Shown one piece after another: positions 26,394 through 34,593 of a stretch of DNA of 60,615 nucleotides; within the stretch, counting starts at the first letter, position 1, and every line of letters starts with the position of its first letter. A program made the translations under genes and the position numbers. The DNA comes from JBOICV01 sp050740255 (GTDB taxonomy: Bacteria > Pseudomonadota > Gammaproteobacteria > Nevskiales > JBOICV01). Below the pieces are notes generated by a model, which was not told where the DNA came from, did no database searches, and saw only the letters and a program-made list of their open reading frames with translations. Location of the stretch: the NCBI GenBank assembly GCA_050740255.1, contig JBOICV010000004.1, positions 1-60,615 of the forward strand, read 5' to 3'.

Positions 26394-27650
26394 CTACATG
26401 CCTGGAGGCGCAAGCTGCATTTGCGACAAACCGCGTAATTGCTCGCGCAGTTGCCGCCGTTCCTCCCGCAGATTGGCCTTCGCTGCCGGATCCAGTGCAG
26501 GTTCGACCTGCAAGGCCGCCGCGTCGATGGTCAGCGGCGCCGCCGAGGAAGCACCCAAGCTCGCGGCATTCGCCGGCGTGGCGGCGCTGCTATCCGTCGC
26601 GCGCGACGAGTCGGCAAAGCCGAGCAAGCTAACTGCAAGCACCAGCGCAGCGAGGCGGCTCAGCCAAGCGTCGGGTCGCGCCCGTGTCTTGATGCGCGGC
26701 GTTGGAAGCGGATGGCGAATCTTTCTAGCGGGTTGCGCTTGTGCAGTAACCGATCTGCGGCCGGCCTGAATAAAGCGCACCGTTTCACGCACAACCGACG
26801 GGGAGCTGAGAATGCGCCGGTGACCGAGTTTGACAGTCGTCACCAATCTCGCGCCGGACCAGGCGTGCGCGATGGCAGCGCCATCCGACCAGCTGGTTTC
26901 GCGGTCGTCGCGGTCGTGGAATATCAGCAGCGGGCGCTGAAACTCAGCCTCGATCTGGGCCACTTTCAAGGTTTCCATGCCAACACCGACACGCGCTTCG
27001 ATGCATTGCCGCAGGCGGCTGAAAATGCGTTCGCCGCCGCCGAGCAGTTGTACGAAACCCTTGAGGTAGCGCGCCGGATTGGCCATCGGCGCCAGAAATA
27101 CGAGACGATCGGCCGCTACGCCATCGCGCAAGGCTCGCGCCACCGCGGTACTGCCGAGCCAGTGCGCGATGATGGCGTGTGCTGGTCCCAGCTCCGCGAT
27201 CACCGCTTTCAGACTTTCACTGAAATCGAGAATCGAGCCCTGCCCACGACCCATAGGACCTGGCGCGGAAGCACCGTGTCCGAGCACGTCGAAACTCACC
27301 ACGCTATAGCCTGACTCCAGCAGCAACGGTACAAACATCGAGAGTTGTGTGCCGCTGCCGCCCCAACCGTGGACCAGATAGACGCGCGGGCCGCTGCCCC
27401 AGATTCGAGCTGAGATACACCGGCCGTTCACCGGAATTTCCAGCCGCTTGCCGGCCGTCAGCCAGTCCGGTTCCTTCACCCGCCCGCCGCGCGGAATGCG
27501 AAACCATAAATACTCCGCCCAGCGCGCGCCAAGGCTCGGTGCATGCCGTTCCATCGCGGCAAAGCTCTTTTGCAGCCAGCGGAAAGTGGCTGATTTATTA
27601 AAACGAACGATCGTGCTATTTTCTAAGGACAGAGAGGCAGAAGTACTCAT
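26394..27650 (-). CDS. Alpha/beta-hydrolase-fold protein with the nucleophile Ser replaced by Trp
   Basis: A 418-residue protein. The hydrolase domain (about 60-300) shows the oxyanion strand VYLVHGWGG, FDVLGHGAS, the acid region LLIFHDRDD and the histidine in KLGHRRILS. The elbow, expected as A-H-S-L-G-S, reads AHWLGS: Trp164 (codon TGG, 27159-27161) takes the place of the catalytic serine and differs by one base from TCG. A C-terminal extension (about 300-418) holds one hydrophobic helix and a helical, charged tail. ATG 27650 follows GGAG by six bases. It lies 22 bases after a TetR gene. It may be a pseudoenzyme, a recent mutant, or a base error. Confidence 0.78.
   Translation of the reverse strand: MSTSASLSLENSTIVRFNKSATFRWLQKSFAAMERHAPSLGARWAEYLWFRIPRGGRVKEPDWLTAGKRLEIPVNGRCISARIWGSGPRVYLVHGWGGSGTQLSMFVPLLLESGYSVVSFDVLGHGASAPGPMGRGQGSILDFSESLKAVIAELGPAHAIIAHWLGSTAVARALRDGVAADRLVFLAPMANPARYLKGFVQLLGGGERIFSRLRQCIEARVGVGMETLKVAQIEAEFQRPLLIFHDRDDRETSWSDGAAIAHAWSGARLVTTVKLGHRRILSSPSVVRETVRFIQAGRRSVTAQAQPARKIRHPLPTPRIKTRARPDAWLSRLAALVLAVSLLGFADSSRATDSSAATPANAASLGASSAAPLTIDAAALQVEPALDPAAKANLREERRQLREQLRGLSQMQLAPPGM
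27601..27622 (+). promoter_or_regulatory. Second copy of the TetR operator, inside a coding region
   Basis: This 22-base stretch matches the operator at 28276-28297 (read on the opposite strand) at 19 of 22 positions, including CGATCGTGCTATT. It lies in codons 11-17 of the hydrolase gene. It may act as a roadblock, or mark a promoter for a shorter or antisense transcript. Confidence 0.45.
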
Positions 27651-27672
27651 GACCAACTCCTTTAGTTTGGGT

Positions 27673-28269
27673 TTAGTGCTTGACGCGTGCAGCGTTAAGC
27701 AGCGCTTCGAAGCTGCGCCGCGTGCGCGCTTCGGCGTCCGGGTCTTTCAGCAGACGATAGTTGTAGCTATAGCTCAGCATCACGCCGTGCAACTCGTGTG
27801 CAAACTGCATCGGTTCCGCATCGGCGCGAAACGCCCCCTCGCTGATACCGGTGCGGAAAATTTGCGCGATGGATTCGAGCAAGTCCTGTTGATCGCGCAC
27901 CAGCCGGTCGCGCACCGGGCCTGGCTGGTCGTCCAGCTCAGCCGCGGCCGCAAAAAACAGGCAGCCACCGGGCAGGGCGCTGCCGGCGCACCATTGCAGC
28001 CAATGGTCGAACAAGGCGCGCACCCGGGCTTCTCCGCGCCGCGTCATCAGCGCGGGCCGCACGACATGCTCTATGAATAAAGCGGTCGCATGCTCCATCA
28101 CCTGCAGTTGCAGCGACTCCTTGGAGCGGAAATGCGCGTATAGGCCGCTCTTGCTGAGCTGCGTCTGCTCGGCCAGATTGCCGATAGTCAGGCCGGCCAG
28201 CCCCAGCTTGCTGGCGACACGGGTCGCCTGCTCAAGAATGGTTTGACGGGTTGTTTCACCTTTACGCAT
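27673..28269 (-). CDS. TetR-family regulator
   Basis: A 198-residue repressor. N-terminal DNA-binding segment LTIGNLAEQTQLSKSGLYAHF, preceded by the usual GETTRQTILEQA helix. The C-terminal domain carries the C-x-F-x-A-A-A-x-E-L-D pattern (GGCLFFAAAAELDD) of the TetR_C_33/YbiH-like group. It is followed by the hydrolase gene and faces the 28384 operon. Its ATG lies only six bases after a strong -10 box, so its message is probably leaderless. Confidence 0.88.
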   Translation of the reverse strand: MRKGETTRQTILEQATRVASKLGLAGLTIGNLAEQTQLSKSGLYAHFRSKESLQLQVMEHATALFIEHVVRPALMTRRGEARVRALFDHWLQWCAGSALPGGCLFFAAAAELDDQPGPVRDRLVRDQQDLLESIAQIFRTGISEGAFRADAEPMQFAHELHGVMLSYSYNYRLLKDPDAEARTRRSFEALLNAARVKH

Positions 28270-28303
28270 GACCTTATAATAGCACGATCGGTCGTGTTGT
28301 CAA
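28251..28303. promoter_or_regulatory. Divergent promoter with operator in the spacer
   Basis: On the minus strand TTGACA (28298-28303), 16 bases, then TATTAT (28276-28281), with ATG of the TetR gene six bases on. The spacer holds CACGA-TCGG-TCGTG, an inverted repeat. On the plus strand TTGTTT (28251-28256), 18 bases, TATAAT (28275-28280) could serve the 28384 operon, with the same operator just downstream. One repressor could thus control both directions. Confidence 0.7.
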
Positions 28304-28383
28304 GCGCGACTTTATGATTAGCTCCAGCAACTGAACGCCCGGATGCAAATGCGCGGCGTAAGCTCTCCGCCAAGGAGGCAGTC

Positions 28384-28725
28384 ATGACTTATTACGCAGT
28401 GAAACTGCTGTTGTCGGCAGTGGTAATCGTGCTTATTTCCGAGTTGGCCAAACGCAATACGCTGGCCGGTGCGCTGCTGGCCTCATTGCCGCTGACCTCG
28501 CTGCTGGCTTTCATTTGGGTTTACTGGGAGACGCGCGACGCGGCGCGTATCGCTACCCTCTCGCTCGACATTTTCTGGCTGGTGTTTCCTTCGCTCGCGC
28601 TCTTTCTGGTTTTGCCTTGGTTGCTGCAACGGGGTACGAACTTCTGGCTGGCGTTGCCGCTGGCCTGTGCAGTAACCGCGATGTGTTATCTCGGCATGCT
28701 GCAAATGCTAAAACTGCGTGGTTGA
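28384..28725 (+). CDS. DUF3147-like small membrane protein
   Basis: A 113-residue protein with four hydrophobic segments covering almost its whole length. The motif ASLPLTSLLAFIWVYWET matches the DUF3147 group of unknown function. AAGGAGGCAGTC precedes ATG 28384. It heads a run of four plus-strand genes, with the next 25 bases downstream. Confidence 0.75.
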   Translation: MTYYAVKLLLSAVVIVLISELAKRNTLAGALLASLPLTSLLAFIWVYWETRDAARIATLSLDIFWLVFPSLALFLVLPWLLQRGTNFWLALPLACAVTAMCYLGMLQMLKLRG

Positions 28726-28750
28726 AATGCACGTCGCGTAAAATCGCGCG

Positions 28751-29503
28751 ATGCTCGCGCTCTGGCTCACTCTTGCCGCGCTGGCCGGCGCGACGCTGTC
28801 GGGCGTGACCGGTGTCGGTGGCGGTACTATTCTCATCGCGGTGATTTACGCGCTCGGCCTGCTGCCGGCGGTGGCGGTGCCGCTGCACGCAGCGGTGCAA
28901 TTGGTGTCGAACGGTTCGCGCACCGTCGCCTATTTCCAGCATGTGGATTGGGCCGCGTTCCGGCAATTCCTGTGGGGCGCGGTGCCGTCACCTTTTCTGG
29001 TGGCGCCGCTGGTGGCGCAGGCCAATCCCAATGTGATTCTGCTGGCGATGGCCGGCTTCATTCTGTTCTCGCTGATTCCGCAAGCGCTGTCTTTCATACA
29101 TATGAACGGCCGCGCGGGCATGGTGACGGCAGGCGTGCTGGCCGGCGGCCTCGGTTCGATCTTCGCCGCCAGCGGCACGGTGATCGGCCCATTCTTTCTG
29201 CGGCCGGAGTGGAGCAAGCAGACCACCATCGCCACGCTCGCCGTGTGCCAGGCGGCGGCGCATTTGATGAAGATTGTGGCCTTCGCGAGTTTCGGTTTTG
29301 GCGTTTTGCAGTACTGGCATTGGCTGCTGCCGATGTGCGCGGCGGTGATTCTGGGCACCTGGCTCGGCCGCAAGCTGCATGAAAAGGTCAGCGAGCAGCT
29401 TTTCGATCGCGCCTTTAAAGCGATTCTGGTGTTGCTGGCGCTGAAACTCGCCTGGGACGGCGCCAGTGGACTGAACTGGTTGAATGGCGGGAGCGGCGTA
29501 TGA
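28751..29503 (+). CDS. TauE/SafE-family anion exporter
   Basis: A 250-residue membrane protein of the DUF81 family with about eight hydrophobic segments in two similar halves. Each half starts with the glycine-rich motif of the family: GVTGVGGGTILIAVIY and GGLGSIFAASGTVIGPFFL. Members move sulfite, sulfoacetate or other small organic anions. Substrate cannot be read from the sequence. Its stop overlaps the next start (ATGA). Confidence 0.85.
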   Translation: MLALWLTLAALAGATLSGVTGVGGGTILIAVIYALGLLPAVAVPLHAAVQLVSNGSRTVAYFQHVDWAAFRQFLWGAVPSPFLVAPLVAQANPNVILLAMAGFILFSLIPQALSFIHMNGRAGMVTAGVLAGGLGSIFAASGTVIGPFFLRPEWSKQTTIATLAVCQAAAHLMKIVAFASFGFGVLQYWHWLLPMCAAVILGTWLGRKLHEKVSEQLFDRAFKAILVLLALKLAWDGASGLNWLNGGSGV

Positions 29504-30618
29504 ACATCATCTCCATTCCCGGATTCAGCGAGCCGTTCAGCGCCATGTCGCATCTGTTTGCGACCGCGCCGTTTACGGTCTGGGGCATCGCGCTGCTGGT
29601 GCGGGCCGGCGGTGGCGCCCGCCGCTGGTTCTGGCTGCTGATCTTCGTGCTGGCGACCTTGACCATGCTGTCGCTCAGCGGTGTGTATCACCTGCTGAAT
29701 ATCGGCGGCACTGCGCGCGTGGTGCTGCAACGTCTCGACCATGCCGCGATTTTTTTCCTGATCGCAGGCACGTTTACCGCCGCTCACGGCATTCTGTTCC
29801 GCGGCATCTGGCGCTGGGGCTTCCTGCTGCTGATCTGGGGCTTGAGCATTCTGTCCATCACGCTCAAGAGTGTCTTCTTCGATGACCTGAGCCCGGGTAT
29901 CGGTCTGGGGATGTATCTCGGGCTCGGTTGGCTCGGCGCGGTATCAGGCACCGCGCTGATCCGCCGCTACGGGCTTTATTTCGCGCGCTGGTTGATTTGG
30001 GGTGCGCTCGCCTATAGCGCCGGCGCGGTTGCGGAATATCTGCAGACGCCGGTACTGATCAGCGGCGTGCTGGGGCCGCATGAGATATTCCATCTAGCGG
30101 TGCTGTTCGGCCTGTTCTGCCACTGGCTCTTCATCTGGCAGTTTGCCGACGGTACGCTGCCGGTAAATCCACGAGGTGGAACGATGCTGGCAACGCCACT
30201 GACGCCGAATGAGATTGAAGCGCGCATGCGCGCGGCCGTGCCGCAAGCCGACTGGTTTCAATACAGAGTCGAATCAGCCGGCGGCGGCCGCGCCGTGTTG
30301 CATCTGAAGTATCACGACAAGCTGCTGCGTCCCGGCGGCACGATCTCCGGCCCCGCCCTGATGACGCTGGCGGATACGGCAATGTACGCGGTGATGTTCG
30401 CAGAGTTGAATTCCGCCGAGATGGCGGTAACGACTGATTTGAATTTTCACTTTCTGCGGCGGCCGGCGCCGGCGGATGTGATTGCCGAAGCCGAGCTGCT
30501 CAAACTCGGCAGCAAGCTGGCGGTCTGCAGTGTGTGCATGCGCTCCGCTGCGGATGGCGCGCTGGTGGCTCACGCCACCGGCACCTATGCCTTGCCGCCC
30601 ACTCATGAGCGCGGATGA
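29500..30618 (+). CDS. Fusion of PAQR/hemolysin III-like membrane domain and PaaI-type hotdog thioesterase
   Basis: One continuous 372-codon frame. Residues 1-222 are a seven-helix PAQR/HlyIII domain with the metal-site motifs SGVYH, LQRLDHAAIFFLIAG and HEIFHLAVLFGLFCHW; the histidines and Asp would bind zinc as in adiponectin receptors. Residues 229-372 are a hotdog-fold domain of the PaaI group, with GGTISGPALMTLADTAMYAV and VTTDLNFHFLRRP. An internal ATG at 30184, preceded by GAGGTGGAACG, could also start the thioesterase alone. PAQR proteins are thought to be hydrolases of acyl amides, so both halves may act on acyl groups. Confidence 0.8.
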   Translation: MNIISIPGFSEPFSAMSHLFATAPFTVWGIALLVRAGGGARRWFWLLIFVLATLTMLSLSGVYHLLNIGGTARVVLQRLDHAAIFFLIAGTFTAAHGILFRGIWRWGFLLLIWGLSILSITLKSVFFDDLSPGIGLGMYLGLGWLGAVSGTALIRRYGLYFARWLIWGALAYSAGAVAEYLQTPVLISGVLGPHEIFHLAVLFGLFCHWLFIWQFADGTLPVNPRGGTMLATPLTPNEIEARMRAAVPQADWFQYRVESAGGGRAVLHLKYHDKLLRPGGTISGPALMTLADTAMYAVMFAELNSAEMAVTTDLNFHFLRRPAPADVIAEAELLKLGSKLAVCSVCMRSAADGALVAHATGTYALPPTHERG

Positions 30619-30794
30619 GCACGAACACGCTCGCCTTGCCGCCCAAGCCACAGCCACCCGATCCGGGCGAATGCTGTGGCGGCGGCGCCTGCCACCCCTG
30701 CGTGTACGATGCGTATGAGCAGGCCTTGGTCGAGTGGCGCCAGCAGGTCGAACGCCTTCAGGCGCAGCCGGGCGGAACCACAACAGAAAAATAG
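30615..30794 (+). CDS. Oxidoreductase-like Cys-rich small protein
   Basis: A 59-residue protein that overlaps the preceding stop (ATGA). Its centre, KPQPPDPGECCGGGACHPCV, followed by YDAYEQALVEW, is the signature of the oxidoreductase-like N-terminal domain (PF09791), found alone in bacteria and fused to other domains in eukaryotes. The four cysteines could bind metal or be redox-active. Function is unknown. Confidence 0.82.
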   Translation: MSTNTLALPPKPQPPDPGECCGGGACHPCVYDAYEQALVEWRQQVERLQAQPGGTTTEK

Positions 30795-30846
30795 TTTCGC
30801 GTCGCATATGGGTAAAGTCTCAGTTTGTCGCATGACTCTTGTGCTG

Positions 30847-30913
30847 GTCATTCCGGCGCAGGCCGGAATCCAGTCTTTTCAATCCCATGGACACCGGCCT
30901 GCGCCGGGGTGAC
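30847..30913. repeat. Dispersed palindromic repeat, complete copy
   Basis: Two inverted arms, CATTCCGGCGCAGGCCGGAAT and ACCGGCCTGCGCCGGGGTGA, around 17 bases. It belongs to the widespread proteobacterial class whose arms read as R-x-R-P-E-S or F-R-G-D-D in spurious translations. It lies between the 30615 and 30938 genes. Confidence 0.75.
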
Positions 30914-30937
30914 GGCAAACTGAGACATCACCCGAAT

Positions 30938-32122
30938 ATGGCCGCTTATCCCACACTGACGCTCAAACCGCGAGAAGAGCGCCGCCTGCGCGCGGGCCAT
31001 GCCTGGGTCTTCAGCAACGAAGTGGATATCGGGCGCAGTCCGCTCAAGAATTTCCAGCCGGGCGATCTGGCGGTGGTGGAAGACAGCCGCGGCGCGCCAC
31101 TGGGGCTGGCCTACGTGAACCCGAATGCCTTGATTTGCGCGCGGCTTTTGAGCCGCAATCCGCGTACCGTCATCAATACGGACTGGTTCGCCACCCGCCT
31201 CAGCGCGGCGCTCGCTTTACGCACGCGCCTATTCGACCAGCCGTATTACCGTCTGGCGCATGCGGAAAGCGATGGCCTGCCGGGCCTGGTGGTCGATCGT
31301 TACGGCAATACGCTGGTGGTGCAGCTGAACACCGCCGGCACGGAGCTGCGCAAGGCGGAAATCATCGCGGCCTTGCAAAGCGTGGTGAAACCACAGGGAA
31401 TTCTGCTGCGTAACGACGGCAGCAGCCGCGAGCTGGAAGCACTGCCGAAGTACAGCGAGAGCATCGGCGTGGTGCCGGAGCAGACCGAAATCGAAGAAGC
31501 GGGTCTGCGCTTTCAACTGCCGTTGCTCGCCGGCCAGAAAACCGGCTGGTTTTACGATCAGCGCGACAACCGTCTGCGCCTACAGCGCTATGCCCGCGGC
31601 TTGCGCGTGCTGGACTTGTTTTCGTATATCGGTAGCTGGGGCCTGCGGGCCGCCAGCGCCGGTGCCGACCGCGTGCTGTGCGTGGATGCGTCGGCTGCTG
31701 CGCTGGAACAGGCGCGGCACAATGCAAAATTAAACAAGCTGCAGCTCGAAACACGCCAGGGCGATGCACTGGAAGTGCTCAAGGCATTGAAGGCCGAGCA
31801 GGCGCAATTCGATCTGGTGGTGCTGGATCCGCCGGCCCTGATCAAGCGCCGCAAGGACTACGACGCGGGCTTCGAACACTATGCGCGCCTCAACCACCTG
31901 GCGCTCGCAGTGCTGGCCGCGGACGGCATTCTGGTGTCCTGTTCCTGCTCGCACCATTTACCAGCCGCCGATTTGCAACGCCTGTTGCTGCGTGAAACCC
32001 GCAAACTCGGCCGCAAGCTGCAAATCCTGGAGCAGGGCGGGGCGGCGCCGGATCATCCGCTGCATCCCGCGATTCCCGAAACCGGTTATCTGAAGGCGTT
32101 TTTCTGCCGGGTGCAGACGTGA
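30938..32122 (+). CDS. rlmI: RlmI-family 23S rRNA (cytosine-C5) methyltransferase
   Basis: A 394-residue SAM-dependent methyltransferase expected to modify C1962 of 23S rRNA. The N-terminal PUA domain (1-75) contains RLRAGHAWVFSNEVD. The middle domain follows, then the Rossmann domain with VLDLFSYIGSWGLRA, FDLVVLDPPALIKRRKD and the catalytic cysteine region LVSCSCSHHL. Length equals the Escherichia coli enzyme (396). I start at ATG 30938, since upstream in-frame codons lie in the dispersed repeat. Confidence 0.92.
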   Translation: MAAYPTLTLKPREERRLRAGHAWVFSNEVDIGRSPLKNFQPGDLAVVEDSRGAPLGLAYVNPNALICARLLSRNPRTVINTDWFATRLSAALALRTRLFDQPYYRLAHAESDGLPGLVVDRYGNTLVVQLNTAGTELRKAEIIAALQSVVKPQGILLRNDGSSRELEALPKYSESIGVVPEQTEIEEAGLRFQLPLLAGQKTGWFYDQRDNRLRLQRYARGLRVLDLFSYIGSWGLRAASAGADRVLCVDASAAALEQARHNAKLNKLQLETRQGDALEVLKALKAEQAQFDLVVLDPPALIKRRKDYDAGFEHYARLNHLALAVLAADGILVSCSCSHHLPAADLQRLLLRETRKLGRKLQILEQGGAAPDHPLHPAIPETGYLKAFFCRVQT

Positions 32123-32997
32123 ACGAGCTGCGCATAAAGTTCAGCGCCGACGACGGCTATCGTCTGGCCGGCACGCTGTACGAGACGCGCGGAGGACAAA
32201 ACGAAATCGGCGTGCTGGTCAATGCCGGCGCGGGCCTTACCCGCGAGTTATACGGCGCCTATGCACGCTTTCTTGCGGAGCAGGGATTTACCGTGCTGAC
32301 CTACGATTACCGCGGCATCGGCGACAGCCGCGATCCGGATTGGCGGGGCGCCGCGCCCACCGTGCAGGATTGGGCCGAGCGTGATCTGCCGGCGGCGATC
32401 GACTGGTTGCGGGGCGAACGGCCGCAGTATTCGCTGGTCTGCGTCGGCCATTCCTTCGGTGGCGCGGCCCTGGGCCTGGCCTGGAATAACCATGCCGTGC
32501 GCGCGCTATTGGGCATCGGTGCGCAATCCAGTTACTACGGCCACTGGCCCTGGCCGCGGCTGCTGCAATGGGCGCGGTACCGGGTGCTGTTTCCGCTGGC
32601 CTTGCGCTACCGGACGCTGCAGCGCCTGGCCCGGACCGGCATGCCGCCTTCCGTGTTGCAAGGCTGGGTGCGCTGGTGCCGCGACCCGAACTACTTCACC
32701 GATGCTGACGGCCGGCCCCTGCGCCAGTATTTCCAAAGCTACCGTGGCCGCATCCGTCTCTATTGTTTCAGCGACGACCGCTTTTTTGCGCCACGCCCTG
32801 CGGTCGAAGCGCTCGCCGCCTACTACCCGCGCGCGGGACTGGAGATGGTTCATGTCAAGCCATCCGACTGGGATGTACCGCGGATCGGCCATTTCGGTTT
32901 TTTCCGGCCGGGCATGCCCAGGCGCGTATGGCAGGAAACCACCGACTGGTTGCTGGAGGCGGGGCGCATGCCGAAAACGGAGGCCACCGAGGTGTAG
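32119..32997 (+). CDS. Alpha/beta hydrolase
   Basis: A 292-residue cytoplasmic hydrolase of the group annotated as KANL3/Tex30-like or UCP037442. Nucleophile motif VGHSFGGAAL, TYDYRGIGDS in the oxyanion region, the acid in FSDDRFF and a histidine in RIGHFGFF near the C terminus. Start GTG 32119 overlaps the RlmI stop by four bases. Substrate unknown. Confidence 0.82.
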   Translation: MNELRIKFSADDGYRLAGTLYETRGGQNEIGVLVNAGAGLTRELYGAYARFLAEQGFTVLTYDYRGIGDSRDPDWRGAAPTVQDWAERDLPAAIDWLRGERPQYSLVCVGHSFGGAALGLAWNNHAVRALLGIGAQSSYYGHWPWPRLLQWARYRVLFPLALRYRTLQRLARTGMPPSVLQGWVRWCRDPNYFTDADGRPLRQYFQSYRGRIRLYCFSDDRFFAPRPAVEALAAYYPRAGLEMVHVKPSDWDVPRIGHFGFFRPGMPRRVWQETTDWLLEAGRMPKTEATEV

Positions 32998-33022
32998 TCA
33001 GCGGTAAGCGGTAAAATAACCT

Positions 33023-33406
33023 ATGTCTGACACGACGACTCGCGGCATCCGCATCCAGGTCGAGCCGCGCTATATCGCGGAACAATCCGATCCGCGCGCC
33101 GGTAAATACCTGTTTGCCTATCACATCACCATCGAAAATCGCGGCCGTGAGGCGGTGCAGCTGGTTTCGCGCCATTGGGTCATCACCGACGGCGACGGCG
33201 ACAAGGCGGAGGTCAAAGGCGCGGGCGTAGTCGGCGAGCAGCCGCGGCTCGCGCCGGGCGAGCAGTTTCAGTACACCAGCGCCTGTCCCTTGTCCACGCC
33301 GGTGGGCACCATGCAGGGCAGTTTTCAAATGGTGACCGACGGCGGTCAACAATTCGACGCGTGGATTGAACCATTCCGGCTGGCCACCCCCGGCGCACTG
33401 CATTAG
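33023..33406 (+). CDS. apaG: ApaG protein
   Basis: A 127-residue fibronectin type III-like protein. Y-x-F-A-Y-H-I-T-I-E-N-type strand (KYLFAYHITIENRG) and the segments RHWVITDGDG and GTMQGSFQMVTDGG are the ApaG signature. Often linked to Co2+/Mg2+ resistance and to Ap4A metabolism; the molecular role is unclear. Not next to apaH or ksgA here. Confidence 0.95.
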   Translation: MSDTTTRGIRIQVEPRYIAEQSDPRAGKYLFAYHITIENRGREAVQLVSRHWVITDGDGDKAEVKGAGVVGEQPRLAPGEQFQYTSACPLSTPVGTMQGSFQMVTDGGQQFDAWIEPFRLATPGALH

Positions 33407-33472
33407 CAATGCCCTGGGGCGCGCATCGCGTTGTTGCGCATCGCCCAATGGCATTACTCCACTCACATTGAA

Positions 33473-33943
33473 ATGAGTGCGGAACAAGAACTCGCGCTAC
33501 GCCGGCGGCTGGAGCGCTTGACTCATCTCTTAGATGACGTCGTGACCATCCCCGGAACGCGCTGGCGCGTAGGCCTGGATTTTCTCATCGGCCTGATTCC
33601 AGTAGGGGGCGATGTGCTAGGCGCCTTGCTGTCGCTCTGGCTGGTCGGCGAAGCGCAGCGTGTCGCCGCGCCGCGCCGGCTGATCTGGCGCATGCTCGGC
33701 AACGTCGGTGTGGAAACGCTGGTCGGAGTGGTGCCCCTGGTGGGCGACGTATTTGATGCCTACTGGAAGGCCAACCGGCGCAATCTGCGGCTGTTGATCG
33801 CTCATCTCGACGCGCCGGCCGGCCGCTCCGCACCCAAGCCGCGACGGGTTTCAGTCTGGCTCTTGCTGCTGGCCGGCTTAGGTATAGTGATGCTGATCTG
33901 GTTGCTCTACAGAACCCTGCTGGGGGTCAGCGTCGGTGCGTGA
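33473..33943 (+). CDS. DUF4112-domain membrane protein
   Basis: A 156-residue protein. The core IPVGGDVLGALLSLWLV and PLVGDVFDAYWKANRRN is the DUF4112 signature, with a two-helix membrane region and one further C-terminal helix. I use ATG 33473; an earlier reading from 33431 adds 14 residues without a good ribosome-binding site. The stop overlaps the GTG of the following acyltransferase, so the two are coupled. Confidence 0.8.
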   Translation: MSAEQELALRRRLERLTHLLDDVVTIPGTRWRVGLDFLIGLIPVGGDVLGALLSLWLVGEAQRVAAPRRLIWRMLGNVGVETLVGVVPLVGDVFDAYWKANRRNLRLLIAHLDAPAGRSAPKPRRVSVWLLLLAGLGIVMLIWLLYRTLLGVSVGA

Positions 33944-34583
33944 AATTCTGTATCCCGATCTTGGGCCTGCCGTGCCGCGGCGCGGCAATGCCGTGTCGCG
34001 CTGGCTGGGACGGCGGCTGCTGAATATCATCGGCTGGCGCATGGTCGGCGATTTCCCCAATGTGCCGAAGTGCATTCTGCTGGGTGCGCCGCATACCTCG
34101 AATTTCGATGTGGTGATTGCCGCCGGCGGCATGCTGGATCTGGGCATTAATCTCAGCGTGATGGTCAAGGACAATGCCTTCAAGGGCCCCTGGGCCGGTC
34201 TGTTCAAATGGCTGGGCGCGCGGCCCATCGATCGAAGCCAGTCGCGCGGAGTGGTGGAAGCCACCACCGAAGCCTTCAACAATTCCCAACAGATGATCCT
34301 GGTCATCATGGGCGAAGGCACGCGCAAGGCGCCGGAAAAATGGAAGACCGGTTTCTACCATATAGCCTGCAACGCCCAGATTCCCTTAGTCCCGTCAGTG
34401 CTTCGCTACGACCGGAAAGTACTGGAGTTCAAGCCGGCGTTTTATCCCAGCGGCAATTTCGAGCAGGATTGGCCAAAAATTCTCGAGCAGTTCCGCGACG
34501 GTTGTCCACGCTATCCGGCACGCCTGTCCAAACCGCTGGCGGACTTGCAGGGTAAAACCTGGCGGCCTTATCGGACAAGCTGA
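33936..34583 (+). CDS. 1-acylglycerol-3-phosphate acyltransferase-like protein
   Basis: A 215-residue member of the PlsC/LPLAT superfamily. Catalytic H-x4-D motif HTSNFD, then motif II region LGARPIDRSQSRG and motif III GEGTRKAPEKWKTGF. It has no strong transmembrane helix except a short N-terminal amphipathic segment. The variant with GEGTR is found in proteins related to Escherichia coli YihG-like and TmrB-like sets. Acyl acceptor is unknown. Start GTG 33936. Confidence 0.85.
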   Translation: MREILYPDLGPAVPRRGNAVSRWLGRRLLNIIGWRMVGDFPNVPKCILLGAPHTSNFDVVIAAGGMLDLGINLSVMVKDNAFKGPWAGLFKWLGARPIDRSQSRGVVEATTEAFNNSQQMILVIMGEGTRKAPEKWKTGFYHIACNAQIPLVPSVLRYDRKVLEFKPAFYPSGNFEQDWPKILEQFRDGCPRYPARLSKPLADLQGKTWRPYRTS

Positions 34584-34593
34584 GAGTGTCTGG

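Noticed and set aside
30839..30937. N-terminal extension of RlmI
   Set aside because: The extra 33 codons lie in the dispersed palindrome and read as RRRPESS and LRRGDG, known spurious translations; length fits the start at 30938.
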